A DNA stretch of 64,000 nucleotides from Staphylococcus saprophyticus subsp. saprophyticus ATCC 15305 = NCTC 7292 (GCF_000010125.1 NC_007350.1:310001-374000), one strand, 5' to 3'; positions 19,318 through 28,189 are shown, counted from the first letter of the stretch. A program made the numbers and translations. The notes: generated by a model not told the origin, from the letters alone.

Positions 19318-19624
19318 TCATTTTAATGATGGGAAAGATTGTTTGATGATATATTCTATATGTTCAACGTATGTACCTTTATGTTTTAGTTTTACATATT
19401 GTTCAGAAGGGTTATACCCATTAAATGACACTTTATAACTGCGTTTTTCTCCTTGTTTAGAATAAATGGATAAATCTTGATAGTATTGCGTGTTTAATTT
19501 AACGATGGCATAAGAGGTTTCTTTTTTTAATAATGGGTTAAATCTGTCAAATTTATCAAATGAGAAGAAGGCAACTGTCAATAGCACGAAAAGGATAACG
19601 ATAATGAGTAAGTTTTTTTTTCAT
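19318..19624 (-). pseudogene. YxeA family (DUF1093) secreted protein, frameshift at its N-terminus
   Basis: The minus-strand frame from 19587 encodes an 89-residue fragment with YxeA-family features: YYQDLSIYSKQGEKRSYKVSF, GYNPSEQYVKLKHKGTYVEHIEYI and the terminal basic segment. Upstream, ATG 19624 has a good ribosome site (aaaggagc), but the following run of nine A puts it out of frame. With eight A it would read MKKNLLIIVILFVLLTVAFF, a proper signal/anchor segment continuous with the rest. So one extra base breaks the gene, or is a sequencing error. In Bacillus, yxeA sits beside a Bce-type ABC transporter; here one is 1.3 kb away. It lies 64 bases downstream of a bacteriocin-like peptide gene on the same strand. 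Confidence 0.65.
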
Positions 19625-19687
19625 GATGATAGCTCCTTTATTTTAATGAAATGAGTACTTTCTAATAACGACAATACTACCTATACT

Positions 19688-19795
19688 TTAATTCCAAACG
19701 GCACCTTGAGTATAAACAGTAGCGGCTTTGAGTATAGGGCTAGTGCTTAAGGAAAATGAGACAAGCAACAATGAACTTACAATGAATTTCTTCAT
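19688..19795 (-). CDS. 35-residue secreted peptide, possible truncated lactococcin-972-type bacteriocin
   Basis: Too short for ordinary ORF calling. ATG 19795 follows a strong ribosome site (aaaggagg) and encodes MKKFIVSSLLLVSFSLSTSP and then ILKA|ATVYTQGAVWN before TAA. The first 24 residues are a classic signal peptide. The mature start ATVYTQGAVWN resembles the conserved beginning of lactococcin-972 family bacteriocins (pattern A-x-Y-x-x-G-G-x-W). Reading through the TAA gives a further 16 residues (SIGSIVVIRKYSFH after the stop) that continue this likeness weakly. I take it as a decayed bacteriocin gene co-transcribed with the YxeA-like gene; it could also be an intact small peptide of unknown role. 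Confidence 0.5.
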   Translation of the reverse strand: MKKFIVSSLLLVSFSLSTSPILKAATVYTQGAVWN

Positions 19796-19884
19796 AAGAA
19801 AACCTCCTTTTTATAATTTAATTATATTATAAATAATTATTTATAATATTTCACTATAATGTATAGGGAAATTAAAATTCACGA

Positions 19885-19925
19885 CAAAAAAGCAACGGCG
19901 CTTTTAAATAAGCGGTCCGTTGCTT
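19885..19925 (-). terminator. Terminator for the 68-residue exported protein gene
   Basis: aagcaacggcgctt and agcggtccgttgctt form the stem; on the minus strand the downstream side is a T run (ttttttgtcg). Confidence 0.7.
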
Positions 19926-20075
19926 CAGTCTGAAGGTTGTCTTAGAAAATCTATTTGTTGCAATTGCGTTATTCCGATACAGTAAATCCAATTTGTATAT
20001 GCATAGCGTTACCTCAAGATAACGTATAGCATATGTTAAATACTTATGTGTCATGTCTTGATGAGGTTATAAACT

Positions 20076-20282
20076 TTAAAAGAAATCAGAAGGAATCAAC
20101 TTTTCGAAATCCAAATTTTTTATACCGTCAAAATTTACGTTTTCAATGCTTTGTAGTATTTCACCGTTTTTAACTTGGTTATAGTAATTTGTTGCCTCGG
20201 CAGTTACATCATGATCTTCAAAAGTCTTCACGACACCAAGTATAATGACCACGGCAATTGCTCCCTTAATTAAAAATTTCAT
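20076..20282 (-). CDS. Hypothetical 68-residue exported or membrane-anchored protein
   Basis: Not recognised. ATG 20282 follows aaaaggagt, a good ribosome site. Residues 1-20 (MKFLIKGAIAVVIILGVVK) are a basic-then-hydrophobic signal or anchor; the remainder is polar and acidic with an amphipathic pattern (TAEATNYYNQVKNGEILQSI, then ENVNFDGIKNLDFEKLIPSD). No cysteine, so no lipoprotein box. It has its own upstream AT-rich region and a terminator at 19885-19925. It lies next to the peptide/YxeA remnants on the same strand. Function unknown; a role linked to those neighbours cannot be shown. Confidence 0.65.
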   Translation of the reverse strand: MKFLIKGAIAVVIILGVVKTFEDHDVTAEATNYYNQVKNGEILQSIENVNFDGIKNLDFEKLIPSDFF

Positions 20283-20418
20283 AATTATTGACTCCTTTTA
20301 TAAGTTTATATACCTAGTTTATACTGTTTCGCTCAATTTAACATGCGTCCTTAGTATAGATGTTGTGTCATACCTTAGCAGTATAGCACGTATCGATCGT
20401 TTATTGTGAAGCATCCAG

Positions 20419-21840
20419 CTATAAACCGAATGCGATAGGTAGCCAGAAATACGCAAAGAGTGAAATAACAATAATTGCAAAAATATTAAGTACAAAGCCA
20501 GCCTTGACCATATCTTTCATTTCTAACTCATCCGAACTAAATACGGCTGCATTCGGTGGCGTGGATATAGGCAACATAAATGCACAAGTAGAAGATAAGG
20601 CAACGATACCCATAATGATAAAGGGATCTTGGCTGATAGCTGCTGCAAATCCAATACTGATAGGCATTAACATATTTGAAACGGCAGTATTTGACATCAC
20701 TTCTGTTAGGAATAGGATGGCCGTTGTTAATACAATCACAATGAGTATGAATGGCAGTGGCTTCACAATACCTAACATACCACCAAACCATTTTGTTAAC
20801 CCTGAATCTTCAAATGCTGCAGCTAAAGACAAACCGCCACCAAATAGTAGTAATATTCCCCAGGGTAACTTATTCATATCGTCCCATACCAGTAATCCGC
20901 CTTTAGCATTTTTGGCTGGAATAAGGAATAACAACACAGCGCCAAACATTGCTATAATCGTATCTGTGATGTGCAATGTTTCAGGTAAAAGCCCTCCGAA
21001 AATCCATAATAAACTAACGAGTAAAAAGACAATGCCTGTTAATTTTTCTTCTTTAGACATCGGACCTAAATCATGCAAAGCTTTCTTGGCAAAATCTGAG
21101 GATATTTGGTCAGCATCTTCAATTTTAAATAGCCATTTTGTTAAGAGGAAGTAGAGAATTGCTAATAAAATAACTGTTAATGGCACTGCGAAAATCATCC
21201 ATTGCGCGAATGATACTTTCCGATCAAGACTTGATGATGCAACGGCAGCAAAGACTGCATTGGGTACTGAACCAATGAGTGTAGCTAGTCCACCAATAGA
21301 AGCGGAATAAGCAACGGTAAGTAAGAGCGCTTTACTAAACTTACTTGCAGATGCTGGTTTGAGAAATTGTGCATCCTTAATTTCTTGAATAAGTGCTAAG
21401 GCAATTGGTAACATCATCAGTGCTGTCGCAGCATTTGATATCCACATAGATATAAAGGCAGTGGCGATCATTGTTCCTAATATAATGCGGTTACTGCTTG
21501 TGCCCATCATGGAAATGATTGTCATCGCAATCCGCTTATGTAAATTCCATTTTTCAATCGCTAGCGCAATAATAAATCCACCCATGTACATAAAAACAAT
21601 GGGATCCGCATACGCACTTGCTGCAATCACTTCATCCGTACCACCTGTAAGTGGTAGGAGAATAAGTGGAATTAATGAAGTCGCAGGAATTGGAATCGAT
21701 TCTGTAATCCACCATGTTGCTACGAATAATGTGACTGCTAACACAGCTCTAGGTGCGTCTGCTAAACCTGTAATGGCAGGTATAAAATAAAAGATAATAA
21801 AAAGTAATGGTCCTAAAATCAATCCGATTTTTTGTTTCAT
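20419..21840 (-). CDS. DASS (SLC13) family sodium:dicarboxylate/anion symporter
   Basis: A 473-residue, roughly 11-12 helix membrane transporter of the divalent anion:sodium symporter family, related to staphylococcal SdcS. The two family signatures with the substrate-binding SNT-type loops are visible: ISNAATALMMLPIALAL near residues 135-150 and the late EVMSNTAVSNMLMPI near 385-400. TWWITESIPIPATSLIPLILLP is the usual second-helix segment. Expected substrates are succinate, fumarate, malate or similar anions, taken up with sodium. ATG 21840 follows aaggggga. It is divergent from the DUF819 gene across 155 bases. Confidence 0.88.
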   Translation of the reverse strand: MKQKIGLILGPLLFIIFYFIPAITGLADAPRAVLAVTLFVATWWITESIPIPATSLIPLILLPLTGGTDEVIAASAYADPIVFMYMGGFIIALAIEKWNLHKRIAMTIISMMGTSSNRIILGTMIATAFISMWISNAATALMMLPIALALIQEIKDAQFLKPASASKFSKALLLTVAYSASIGGLATLIGSVPNAVFAAVASSSLDRKVSFAQWMIFAVPLTVILLAILYFLLTKWLFKIEDADQISSDFAKKALHDLGPMSKEEKLTGIVFLLVSLLWIFGGLLPETLHITDTIIAMFGAVLLFLIPAKNAKGGLLVWDDMNKLPWGILLLFGGGLSLAAAFEDSGLTKWFGGMLGIVKPLPFILIVIVLTTAILFLTEVMSNTAVSNMLMPISIGFAAAISQDPFIIMGIVALSSTCAFMLPISTPPNAAVFSSDELEMKDMVKAGFVLNIFAIIVISLFAYFWLPIAFGL

Positions 21841-21995
21841 AAATGTAAATCCCCCTTGTTTATAACCCCTGTACCAGTAAGAATATCAATTTAAAACTTT
21901 ATAAACAATTCATTTTTCAGAAAATTGTAAAAATAATCCGAGGTAACTGGTAGAATGAATTTAACAAATTGTAGATTGTCGAAGGGGGATTATTT

Positions 21996-23192
21996 ATGCT
22001 AATAGGTGCAATAGTAGCTAAAGATGATACATGGTTATTATGGGCAATCATTATTGTTTGGGCAACGGTGAGTTTATTTTTAGAACAACGTTATCGATGG
22101 GCGAGTACCATTTCGGGTGCGATTATTGCACTTGTTGGGGCAATGTTACTATCAAATTTCAAAGTGATTCCAATGAGCGCGCCAGTATATGATACTGTGT
22201 GGGATTATATTGTGCCCTTATCTATTCCATTACTTCTTTTTAGTTCTAATATATTGAAGATTTGGAAAGAAAGTAGAAGATTATTAGTGATATTTTTTGT
22301 AGCCTCTATAGGTACCATGATTGGTACAACGGTAGGATTTATGATCTTAAATCAATGGATTCCATATTTAAATAAAATAGGAGCCATGATGACTGGAAGT
22401 TACATTGGAGGAGGCGTTAACTTTGCGGCATTGAGTTCCAAACTTGAGACACCAAGTGAAATGATTTCATCTACTGTAGTAGCAGATAATAGCGTTATGG
22501 CACTTTATTTTATGCTGCTAATCGCACTACCTTCATTGCCTTTAATTAAAAAACAATTTAAAAGTGACTATGAATCAAAAAGTACTCCAGAATCTCAACA
22601 AGCGTATTGGGAGCCAAAAAAAATACAATTATTAGATATTGCTTTTTCGATTGCAAGTGCTGTGACGCTTGTAGCAGTTAGTTTCAAAGGTGCTGATCTC
22701 ATTCAACAATGGATGCCGCAACACAATGTAGTTCTTACATTGATTGTTTCTTTTTTGGGAGATCCTTATTTATTGTTAACCACTTTAACTTTAATTGTAG
22801 TTGCAGTTTGGGGAGACTTCTTTGAAAGTTTAGCAGGTGCTTCAGAAATTGGTACATTTCTAATTTATATTTTCTTTGTGGTTATTGGGACACCTGCCTC
22901 ATTTGCTACGATAATAACAACGGCGCCTTTATTGTTTATCTTTGTTATAATTATCCTTGTCTTTAATCTAGGGCTAAGCTTAATCTTTGGTAAAATTTTT
23001 GGCTTTAAAATAGAGGAAATTTTACTTGCAAGTAACGCAACTGCTGGTGGGCCAACAACTGCTGCCGCATTAGCAATTGGCAAAGGTTGGACGAAGGTGG
23101 TTGGCCCTATACTTATCATTGGCACATTAGGTTATGTTATTGGAAATTATGCAGGAACGTTAATGTATCAACTTTTAACTTATTTAGGGTGA
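21996..23192 (+). CDS. DUF819 family membrane protein
   Basis: A 398-residue protein with about ten or eleven membrane helices, of the DUF819 (YjcL-like) family, whose function is not established. Family-like segments are VPLSIPLLLFSSNILKIWKES, GSYIGGGVNFAALS near residue 130, TVVADNSVMALYF and the late LASNATAGGPTTAAALA. The repeated glycine-rich turns suggest a transporter. ATG 21996 follows gaaggggg. The sugar acetyltransferase gene begins 28 bases after its stop on the same strand and is probably co-transcribed. Confidence 0.8.
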   Translation: MLIGAIVAKDDTWLLWAIIIVWATVSLFLEQRYRWASTISGAIIALVGAMLLSNFKVIPMSAPVYDTVWDYIVPLSIPLLLFSSNILKIWKESRRLLVIFFVASIGTMIGTTVGFMILNQWIPYLNKIGAMMTGSYIGGGVNFAALSSKLETPSEMISSTVVADNSVMALYFMLLIALPSLPLIKKQFKSDYESKSTPESQQAYWEPKKIQLLDIAFSIASAVTLVAVSFKGADLIQQWMPQHNVVLTLIVSFLGDPYLLLTTLTLIVVAVWGDFFESLAGASEIGTFLIYIFFVVIGTPASFATIITTAPLLFIFVIIILVFNLGLSLIFGKIFGFKIEEILLASNATAGGPTTAAALAIGKGWTKVVGPILIIGTLGYVIGNYAGTLMYQLLTYLG

Positions 23193-23220
23193 ATATAAAA
23201 AATATGGAGGTGCATTTACG

Positions 23221-23784
23221 ATGAGTGAAAAAGAAAAAATGTTAGCAGGTGATTGGTATGATGCTAATTTTGACGAATCATTAGATGCTGAGAGAATGAA
23301 GGCTAAGGATTTGTGCTTTGAATTAAATCATATCAAACCTAGTGATAAAGAATCGCGTCATACAATACTTACAAAATTATTAAATTATGAACCGAAAGCA
23401 TTGGAGTTGTTAAGTCCATTCCAAACAGATTATGGATATAATATCTTTTTAGGTGAAAGAATTTTTATTAATCATGACTGCTATTTTATGGATGGTGGCA
23501 AGATATTTATTGGTGATGATGTGTTCATCGGGCCAAGTTGTGGCTTATATACAGCAGTGCATCCCTTAGAATATAAAGAACGTAATATTGGGTTAGAACA
23601 AGCACTACCAATTCGAATTGAGTCTAATGTCTGGTTAGGTGCCAATGTCGTTGTCTTACCTGGAGTAACAATTGGTGAAGGTTCAGTAATAGGCGCTGGT
23701 AGTACTGTGGCTAAAGATATACCGCCGAATGTGCTAGCGTTAGGTACACCAGCCAAACCGGTCAGCGATATCAAAAATCAATAA
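23221..23784 (+). CDS. Maltose/galactoside O-acetyltransferase family (left-handed beta-helix)
   Basis: A 187-residue acetyl-CoA-dependent sugar O-acetyltransferase of the Maa/LacA family. The N-terminal Mac domain (MLAGDWYDANFDESLDAER) leads into hexapeptide repeats (IFIGDDVFIGPSCGLY, NVWLGANVVVLPGVTIGEGS, VIGAGSTVAKDIPPNVLALG). The catalytic His is in YTAVHPL (about residue 116). Length and order are normal. It follows the DUF819 gene closely with ggagg before ATG 23221. The physiological acceptor is usually unknown for this family and cannot be stated here. Confidence 0.92.
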   Translation: MSEKEKMLAGDWYDANFDESLDAERMKAKDLCFELNHIKPSDKESRHTILTKLLNYEPKALELLSPFQTDYGYNIFLGERIFINHDCYFMDGGKIFIGDDVFIGPSCGLYTAVHPLEYKERNIGLEQALPIRIESNVWLGANVVVLPGVTIGEGSVIGAGSTVAKDIPPNVLALGTPAKPVSDIKNQ

Positions 23785-24243
23785 ATTTAAGCTAATCGTA
23801 TGTTGACATGCTGCTTAGCTATAAGTAATTTACAAGGTGTTTCTTGTTTTATATAGAAGAATATAATAATGCTCCGCAAGACGAGTGTGCAAATGCTAAA
23901 GTTGTTTTTTAGATTTGTATACTCGTTTTTTTAGTACAGTAAAAGTTAAACATATAAAATATACAAAACAAATATTCAGGCTTTTTGAAAGAAAATTAAT
24001 ATAAAATTGTGTAATATATTAAAAATAATTAAAACCATTTATCAAAATGTTCCGCGGAGCTTAAATAAAAATTAATAAAATTGTTCGGAATATAAAACGA
24101 ATTTGTGTTAATATAAAATATGAGTGAAATAGTAGGAGTAATAATTAATAAAATGTTTGTCTATACTGCTTAGCAAATGGTTGAAAAATTATTTCCGTAC
24201 TTAATTTAACTACTTCTAGAATAGGAATGAGGAATTCGAAAAA
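23785..24243. other. Gene-free stretch before the PfoR-like gene
   Basis: The only clear element is the terminator at 23881-23932. The rest is very AT-rich. It includes a small palindrome ttccgcgga near 24050 and presumably the promoter and leader of the PfoR-like gene. I see no RNA gene or conserved riboswitch. Confidence 0.5.
23881..23932 (+). terminator. Terminator of the DUF819-acetyltransferase unit
   Basis: acgagtgtgcaaat pairs with atttgtatactcgt, followed by seven T. Confidence 0.8.
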
Positions 24244-25260
24244 ATGGATATTTTGATTGGAACATTGTTTTTAATTGTAGTGTTAGCACTTTTTACACTA
24301 TTTACATATCGAGCACCTATGGGTATGAGAGCTATGGGTGCCTTAGCAAATGCAGCGATTGCGACTTTTTTGGTTGAGGCATTTCACAAATATGTCGGTG
24401 GAGATTTATTAGGCATTTCATTTTTGGGAGATCTTGGTGATGCAGCCGGAGGTCTCGGTGGCGTTGCAGCTGCTGGTTTAGTTGCACTTGCAATTGGTGT
24501 ATCTCCGGTCTATGCATTAGCGATTGCTGCTTCATGTGGTGGACTAGATTTAATACCTGGTTTTGTTGCTGGTTATGTTATTGGTTATTTAATGAAATAT
24601 GCAGAACGTAAAGTACCAGATGGTGTTGATTTAATAGTTGGTATTTTAATTATTGCACCCTTAGCGAGGTTAGTAGCCGTAGGTGTTACACCATTAGTCA
24701 ATAATTCATTATTAAAAATCGGTGATATTATCCAAAGTTCTACTGAGGTCAGTCCAATTATTATGGGTATTATCTTAGGTGGTGTCATTACAGTAGTAGG
24801 TACTGCACCGTTAAGTTCAATGGCTTTAACAGCGCTACTCGGTTTAACTGGTATGCCAATGGCCATTGCAGCGATGGTGTCCTTTGCATCATCATTTATC
24901 AATGGCACAATGTTCAATAAATTAAAATTGGGAGATCGTAAATCTAGAATTGCAGTTTGTATTGAACCTTTGTCTCAGGCTGATGTTGTATCAGCGAACC
25001 CGGTACCAATATACACAGCTAATTTTATTGGAGGTGCATTGGCAGGTGCTGTGATTGCATCATCAGGTATGATAAATGATGCTACAGGTACTGCGACACC
25101 ATTGGCAGGGTTCTTGGTTATGTTCGGTTTTAATGATCCTATAAAAATATTTATCTATGGTGCGATTATTGGATTAATAGGTTTAATTGTTGGTTATGTT
25201 TGTTCAGTGTTATTTAAAAACTATCCAATTGTCTCAAAAGAGGATATAGAAACAAGATAG
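24244..25260 (+). CDS. PfoR-like EIIC_2 membrane protein
   Basis: A 338-residue membrane protein strongly resembling the staphylococcal protein annotated as regulatory protein PfoR: MDILIGTLFLIV, YRAPMGMRAMGALANAAIATF, GDAAGGLGGVAAAG, GVSPVYALAIAASCGG and the soluble segment KLGDRKSRIAVCIEPLSQAD with VVSANPVPIY. About nine helices are visible. The family is related to PTS EIIC proteins but no PTS partner is adjacent, and the original regulatory role (perfringolysin regulation in Clostridium) is weakly supported. It lies between two terminators, so it is monocistronic. It shares the EIIC_2 family with the 6.1 kb gene but is not a near duplicate. Confidence 0.8.
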   Translation: MDILIGTLFLIVVLALFTLFTYRAPMGMRAMGALANAAIATFLVEAFHKYVGGDLLGISFLGDLGDAAGGLGGVAAAGLVALAIGVSPVYALAIAASCGGLDLIPGFVAGYVIGYLMKYAERKVPDGVDLIVGILIIAPLARLVAVGVTPLVNNSLLKIGDIIQSSTEVSPIIMGIILGGVITVVGTAPLSSMALTALLGLTGMPMAIAAMVSFASSFINGTMFNKLKLGDRKSRIAVCIEPLSQADVVSANPVPIYTANFIGGALAGAVIASSGMINDATGTATPLAGFLVMFGFNDPIKIFIYGAIIGLIGLIVGYVCSVLFKNYPIVSKEDIETR

Positions 25261-25261
25261 T

Positions 25262-25305
25262 AAAACACTTCGATGCTAAAAAAGTTAAGGCATCGGAGTG
25301 TTTTT
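25262..25305. terminator. Bidirectional terminator between the PfoR-like and DUF1445 genes
   Basis: aaaacacttcgatgc and gcatcggagtgttttt pair; A and T runs flank both sides and the genes converge here. Confidence 0.85.
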
Positions 25306-25307
25306 GA

Positions 25308-26093
25308 CTAATCGCTTAATTGACTATCTGGTATATCTGTAATAAACATATGACCTGGTGCATGTGTAATCATTAAATCGGGTTTAGCATCTAGTGCAAC
25401 TGACTGAGGCGTTACACCACATCCCCAAAATACAGGAACTTCATTTTCATTAATAGTAACGGGTTCACCGAAATCTGGTAGAGCAAGGTCTGTGATACCT
25501 ATCTCTGTAGGATTACCAATGTGAATAGGTGTCCCGTGGACATTTTTAAAACGCGTCGTAATTTCTGTAGCTTTAATTGCTTGTGTCATGGTCATGGGTC
25601 TCATACTCACTGTAATGTTACCTTTAAATTGCCCACTTGGATTAGCAGGTATATTAGTTACATACATAGGGACATTGTGATTTTCTTCTAAATGTCGAAT
25701 CGGTATGCCTGCTTCCAATAAAGCATGTTCGAATGTAAAACTACAGCCTATTAAAAAGCTAACCATATCATCAGTATATAAATCGTCCACATTGGCGCGT
25801 GTTTCAATGAGTTCACCATATTGATAAATACGGTAAGCAGCTACTTCAGTGCTAATGTCTGCAGTTACACCGTATTTTGTAAATGATTTATTTCCTTTTT
25901 CAGATACGTCCAAGAGTGGACATGTTTTGGGATTTCTAAAACAGAATAGTAAAAAATCATAAGCACATTTAGATGGAAGTATGACTACGTTAGCTTGTAC
26001 ATAGCCTTTTGCCATCCCGCTTGTGTGACCAGTTAGTTTCCCTTGTTTAATCATTTCTCTTAAAGTGCTAGGTTGCGCATCTTGTATGTTCAA
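25308..26093 (-). CDS. DUF1445 (D-glutamate cyclase/putative hydro-lyase) family protein
   Basis: A 261-residue cytoplasmic protein of the DUF1445 family, often annotated as putative hydro-lyase and related to D-glutamate cyclase. Typical segments are GKLTGHTSGMAKGYVQANVV near residues 18-37, FLIGCSFTFEHALLEAGIPIRH, VSMRPM and the C-terminal FWGCGVTPQSVAL with the ITHAPGHMFITD ending. ATG 26093 follows a plain AT-rich region with a ggtgg-like ribosome site. In several bacteria the family gene sits beside LamB/YcsF 5-oxoprolinase genes; none is adjacent here. The substrate remains unproven. Confidence 0.85.
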   Translation of the reverse strand: MNIQDAQPSTLREMIKQGKLTGHTSGMAKGYVQANVVILPSKCAYDFLLFCFRNPKTCPLLDVSEKGNKSFTKYGVTADISTEVAAYRIYQYGELIETRANVDDLYTDDMVSFLIGCSFTFEHALLEAGIPIRHLEENHNVPMYVTNIPANPSGQFKGNITVSMRPMTMTQAIKATEITTRFKNVHGTPIHIGNPTEIGITDLALPDFGEPVTINENEVPVFWGCGVTPQSVALDAKPDLMITHAPGHMFITDIPDSQLSD

Positions 26094-26272
26094 TCAAACC
26101 ACCCCTTAACTATGTATTATTACTATTTTAACAAAAAATGTAATCAAATAGGGATTAAATACTTTTAAAGTAATTTACTTGAACGCGTGTCACTGAATGG
26201 CATACAGACTAGTGCATAAGTTATTGAAAAGCAGGGTATGAAAACAACATAGATGATGTTAGGAGGAGACAT

Positions 26273-26854
26273 ATGAAAAGGACTGCTGAAAAAATACTCA
26301 TATGGATTGGTATTATTCTACAATTTATTTTAATTTTTTTAATGGCCATCGTTGCACCATTTTTTAATGATGTCAGTGTGAAAAATGAGTTAATAGAAGT
26401 AATAAACCAGAGTAATATTTATAATCAAAATGCATCACAGATGGATCCAGCTAATATAGTAGACTTAGTGAGTAATCTATTTATTTTAGCTTTAATTGTT
26501 GTTATTGTTTGTACAGTGATTGCCATTATATTTGCAATATTAACAAATAAACTTTCAAAATTTGTTGGTATTATATTTATTTTACTGGGACTTGTGACAG
26601 TTCTTACACTCAATTGGATAACAGCTATACTTTGGTTAGTAGCAGGTATATTGTTATTAGTAAGAAAAAAACAAAAATCTTATGATCGCTATCAACCAGC
26701 TAAAGGAAATAGAAAAAAAGAACAAGCAAAGCATCATCATAACAATCAAAAACGTAATACTGAAACTACATATCATGAAGAGGATGATCATAAATCAGAA
26801 GAACAAGATAAAGCACCAACACAATTAAGTAGGAAAGCACGTTATAAAAAATAG
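26273..26854 (+). CDS. DUF4064-type membrane protein
   Basis: A 193-residue protein with four hydrophobic helices (residues about 8-30, 65-90, 95-112, 115-130) followed by a highly charged, His/Lys/Glu-rich cytoplasmic tail (KAKHHHNNQKRN, YHEEDDHKSEEQ). The membrane part fits the DUF4064 family common in staphylococci; function is unknown. ATG 26273 follows aggagga. It is monocistronic with a dispersed-type terminator right after. The tail may bind metals or other proteins, but that is only a guess from composition. Confidence 0.75.
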   Translation: MKRTAEKILIWIGIILQFILIFLMAIVAPFFNDVSVKNELIEVINQSNIYNQNASQMDPANIVDLVSNLFILALIVVIVCTVIAIIFAILTNKLSKFVGIIFILLGLVTVLTLNWITAILWLVAGILLLVRKKQKSYDRYQPAKGNRKKEQAKHHHNNQKRNTETTYHEEDDHKSEEQDKAPTQLSRKARYKK

Positions 26855-26860
26855 GGAATA

Positions 26861-26898
26861 AAATAGCCTGAGACATACATAGATGTCTCAGGCTATTT
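26861..26898. terminator. Hairpin terminator, gagacat/atgtctc repeat family
   Basis: aaatagcctgagacat pairs perfectly with atgtctcaggctattt. The core gagacat-acatag-atgtctc recurs at 49650-49691 with a two-base change. Confidence 0.85.
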
Positions 26899-26964
26899 CC
26901 AATTAGAGCGTAGATGACTGAATGAAAGTAGAAAATGCGCATTAACGCATATTAACATTTCAGC

Positions 26965-28035
26965 TTAGTCCATTTTACCGTGTTTATAACTTTCGTATAC
27001 TTTGTCATATTTTATATGGCCAATACCACCAACGATAAACTTACCATATTTTGACAAATTGAATATATAAGCTAAACAAATGGACACGGTTAACGTGATA
27101 ATGAAATTGAAAGCAATATTTCTAAGTGAACTAGCTGCTCTTAACAAACCTAATTCGTGGACGAAGAAGTAATGTATTAAGTAGATACAGAAAGAATAGT
27201 TACTTATAAATAAAATGAATTTTGGTACGTATTTAACATATGAAGCGAATAAGAAAAAGACTAGAATAACCATCTTTACATAAAAAGGTATATCAAAGCG
27301 TTTTGATTCTACCCACGTGCTAATGCCAAACAAATAGTTATCGACTAATATAGATGTTGCTATTATTGCGCCAATAATAATTGGCCAAGTATATTTTTTA
27401 ATCTTCTTCATGAAAGTTTCATAGTAGATACCAGTGTAAAAGCCAAGTAAGAAGTAACTAATCCATCCTAAAAAGAGCATCCAGCCTTCTCTTTCCCAGA
27501 ATAGACCAAGGATTGGATGTTCTGACTGTGGTGCATATTGTCTAAATGCCCAATAAATTGTAGCAAAGATAACGGCACCAATAATCACTGGGACAGGTTT
27601 CCATTTAATGAGATATTTTGCAAAAAGTATATGTAATATATAGAATTGGAAAATAATAACAATGAAATATGTCACTGCACCACCATGGAACATTGTGTCT
27701 CCCAGATGTGTCATGAATTGATCGAATGTTTTGGATTCAAAATAGAATAGTGCAATACCAATGTTAATGATTATATAGGGGATACCTAAATAAATTAATT
27801 TATTCTTAAAAAATCCTGGTTTTGTTTTGACTTGATAATTTTTAGCTAATAAGAATTCTGAAATGAATACAAATAATGGGGTACTGAACATAAGCATTAA
27901 TTGAAATACTCTGATTGCAGTTCCATGACCTAGAAAATCCATTTTGCTAAATGTAGTTGTAATAGAATGAATGAGAACAATACTTAAACAAGCTATCGTG
28001 CGCATCCAAAATATAACTGACGTATATGTTTTCAT
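26965..28035 (-). CDS. Membrane acyltransferase (acyltransferase_3 family)
   Basis: A 356-residue integral membrane protein of the acyltransferase-3 family, with about ten helices and the N-terminal signature MRTIACLSIVLIHS, where the His (about residue 22) is the family's catalytic candidate. Relatives include OatA-type peptidoglycan O-acetyltransferase membrane parts and IcaC. There is no SGNH extracellular domain, so it is more like IcaC or simple modification enzymes. ATG 28035 follows agaggtaa; the longer frame upstream lacks a ribosome site. It is divergent from rocA across 240 bases. Substrate unknown. Confidence 0.85.
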   Translation of the reverse strand: MKTYTSVIFWMRTIACLSIVLIHSITTTFSKMDFLGHGTAIRVFQLMLMFSTPLFVFISEFLLAKNYQVKTKPGFFKNKLIYLGIPYIIINIGIALFYFESKTFDQFMTHLGDTMFHGGAVTYFIVIIFQFYILHILFAKYLIKWKPVPVIIGAVIFATIYWAFRQYAPQSEHPILGLFWEREGWMLFLGWISYFLLGFYTGIYYETFMKKIKKYTWPIIIGAIIATSILVDNYLFGISTWVESKRFDIPFYVKMVILVFFLFASYVKYVPKFILFISNYSFCIYLIHYFFVHELGLLRAASSLRNIAFNFIITLTVSICLAYIFNLSKYGKFIVGGIGHIKYDKVYESYKHGKMD

Positions 28036-28175
28036 ATATAGCTTACCTCTCGATTGTTCATTTAATTTAAAATACAAAATATAAACATTACACAATTAAA
28101 AATATCGAATATAATATAAAGTGTGGCAAAATGAACGGAAATAGATTCGAAGCGACCCAATTTTAGGAAAGTTTA

Positions 28176-28189
28176 TGTAAGCGATTGCA
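28176..28189. promoter_or_regulatory. cre site (CcpA) upstream of rocA
   Basis: TGTAAGCGATTGCA matches the cre consensus TGWAANCGNTNWCA at 13 of 14 positions, 87 bases before the rocA start. Catabolite repression of proline/arginine breakdown by CcpA is known in staphylococci. Confidence 0.7.

Noticed and set aside
24040..24100. Palindrome ttccgcgga and nearby ttcggaa as an operator
   Set aside because: Short, unpaired with a promoter I can place, and not repeated elsewhere in the gap; too weak to list.
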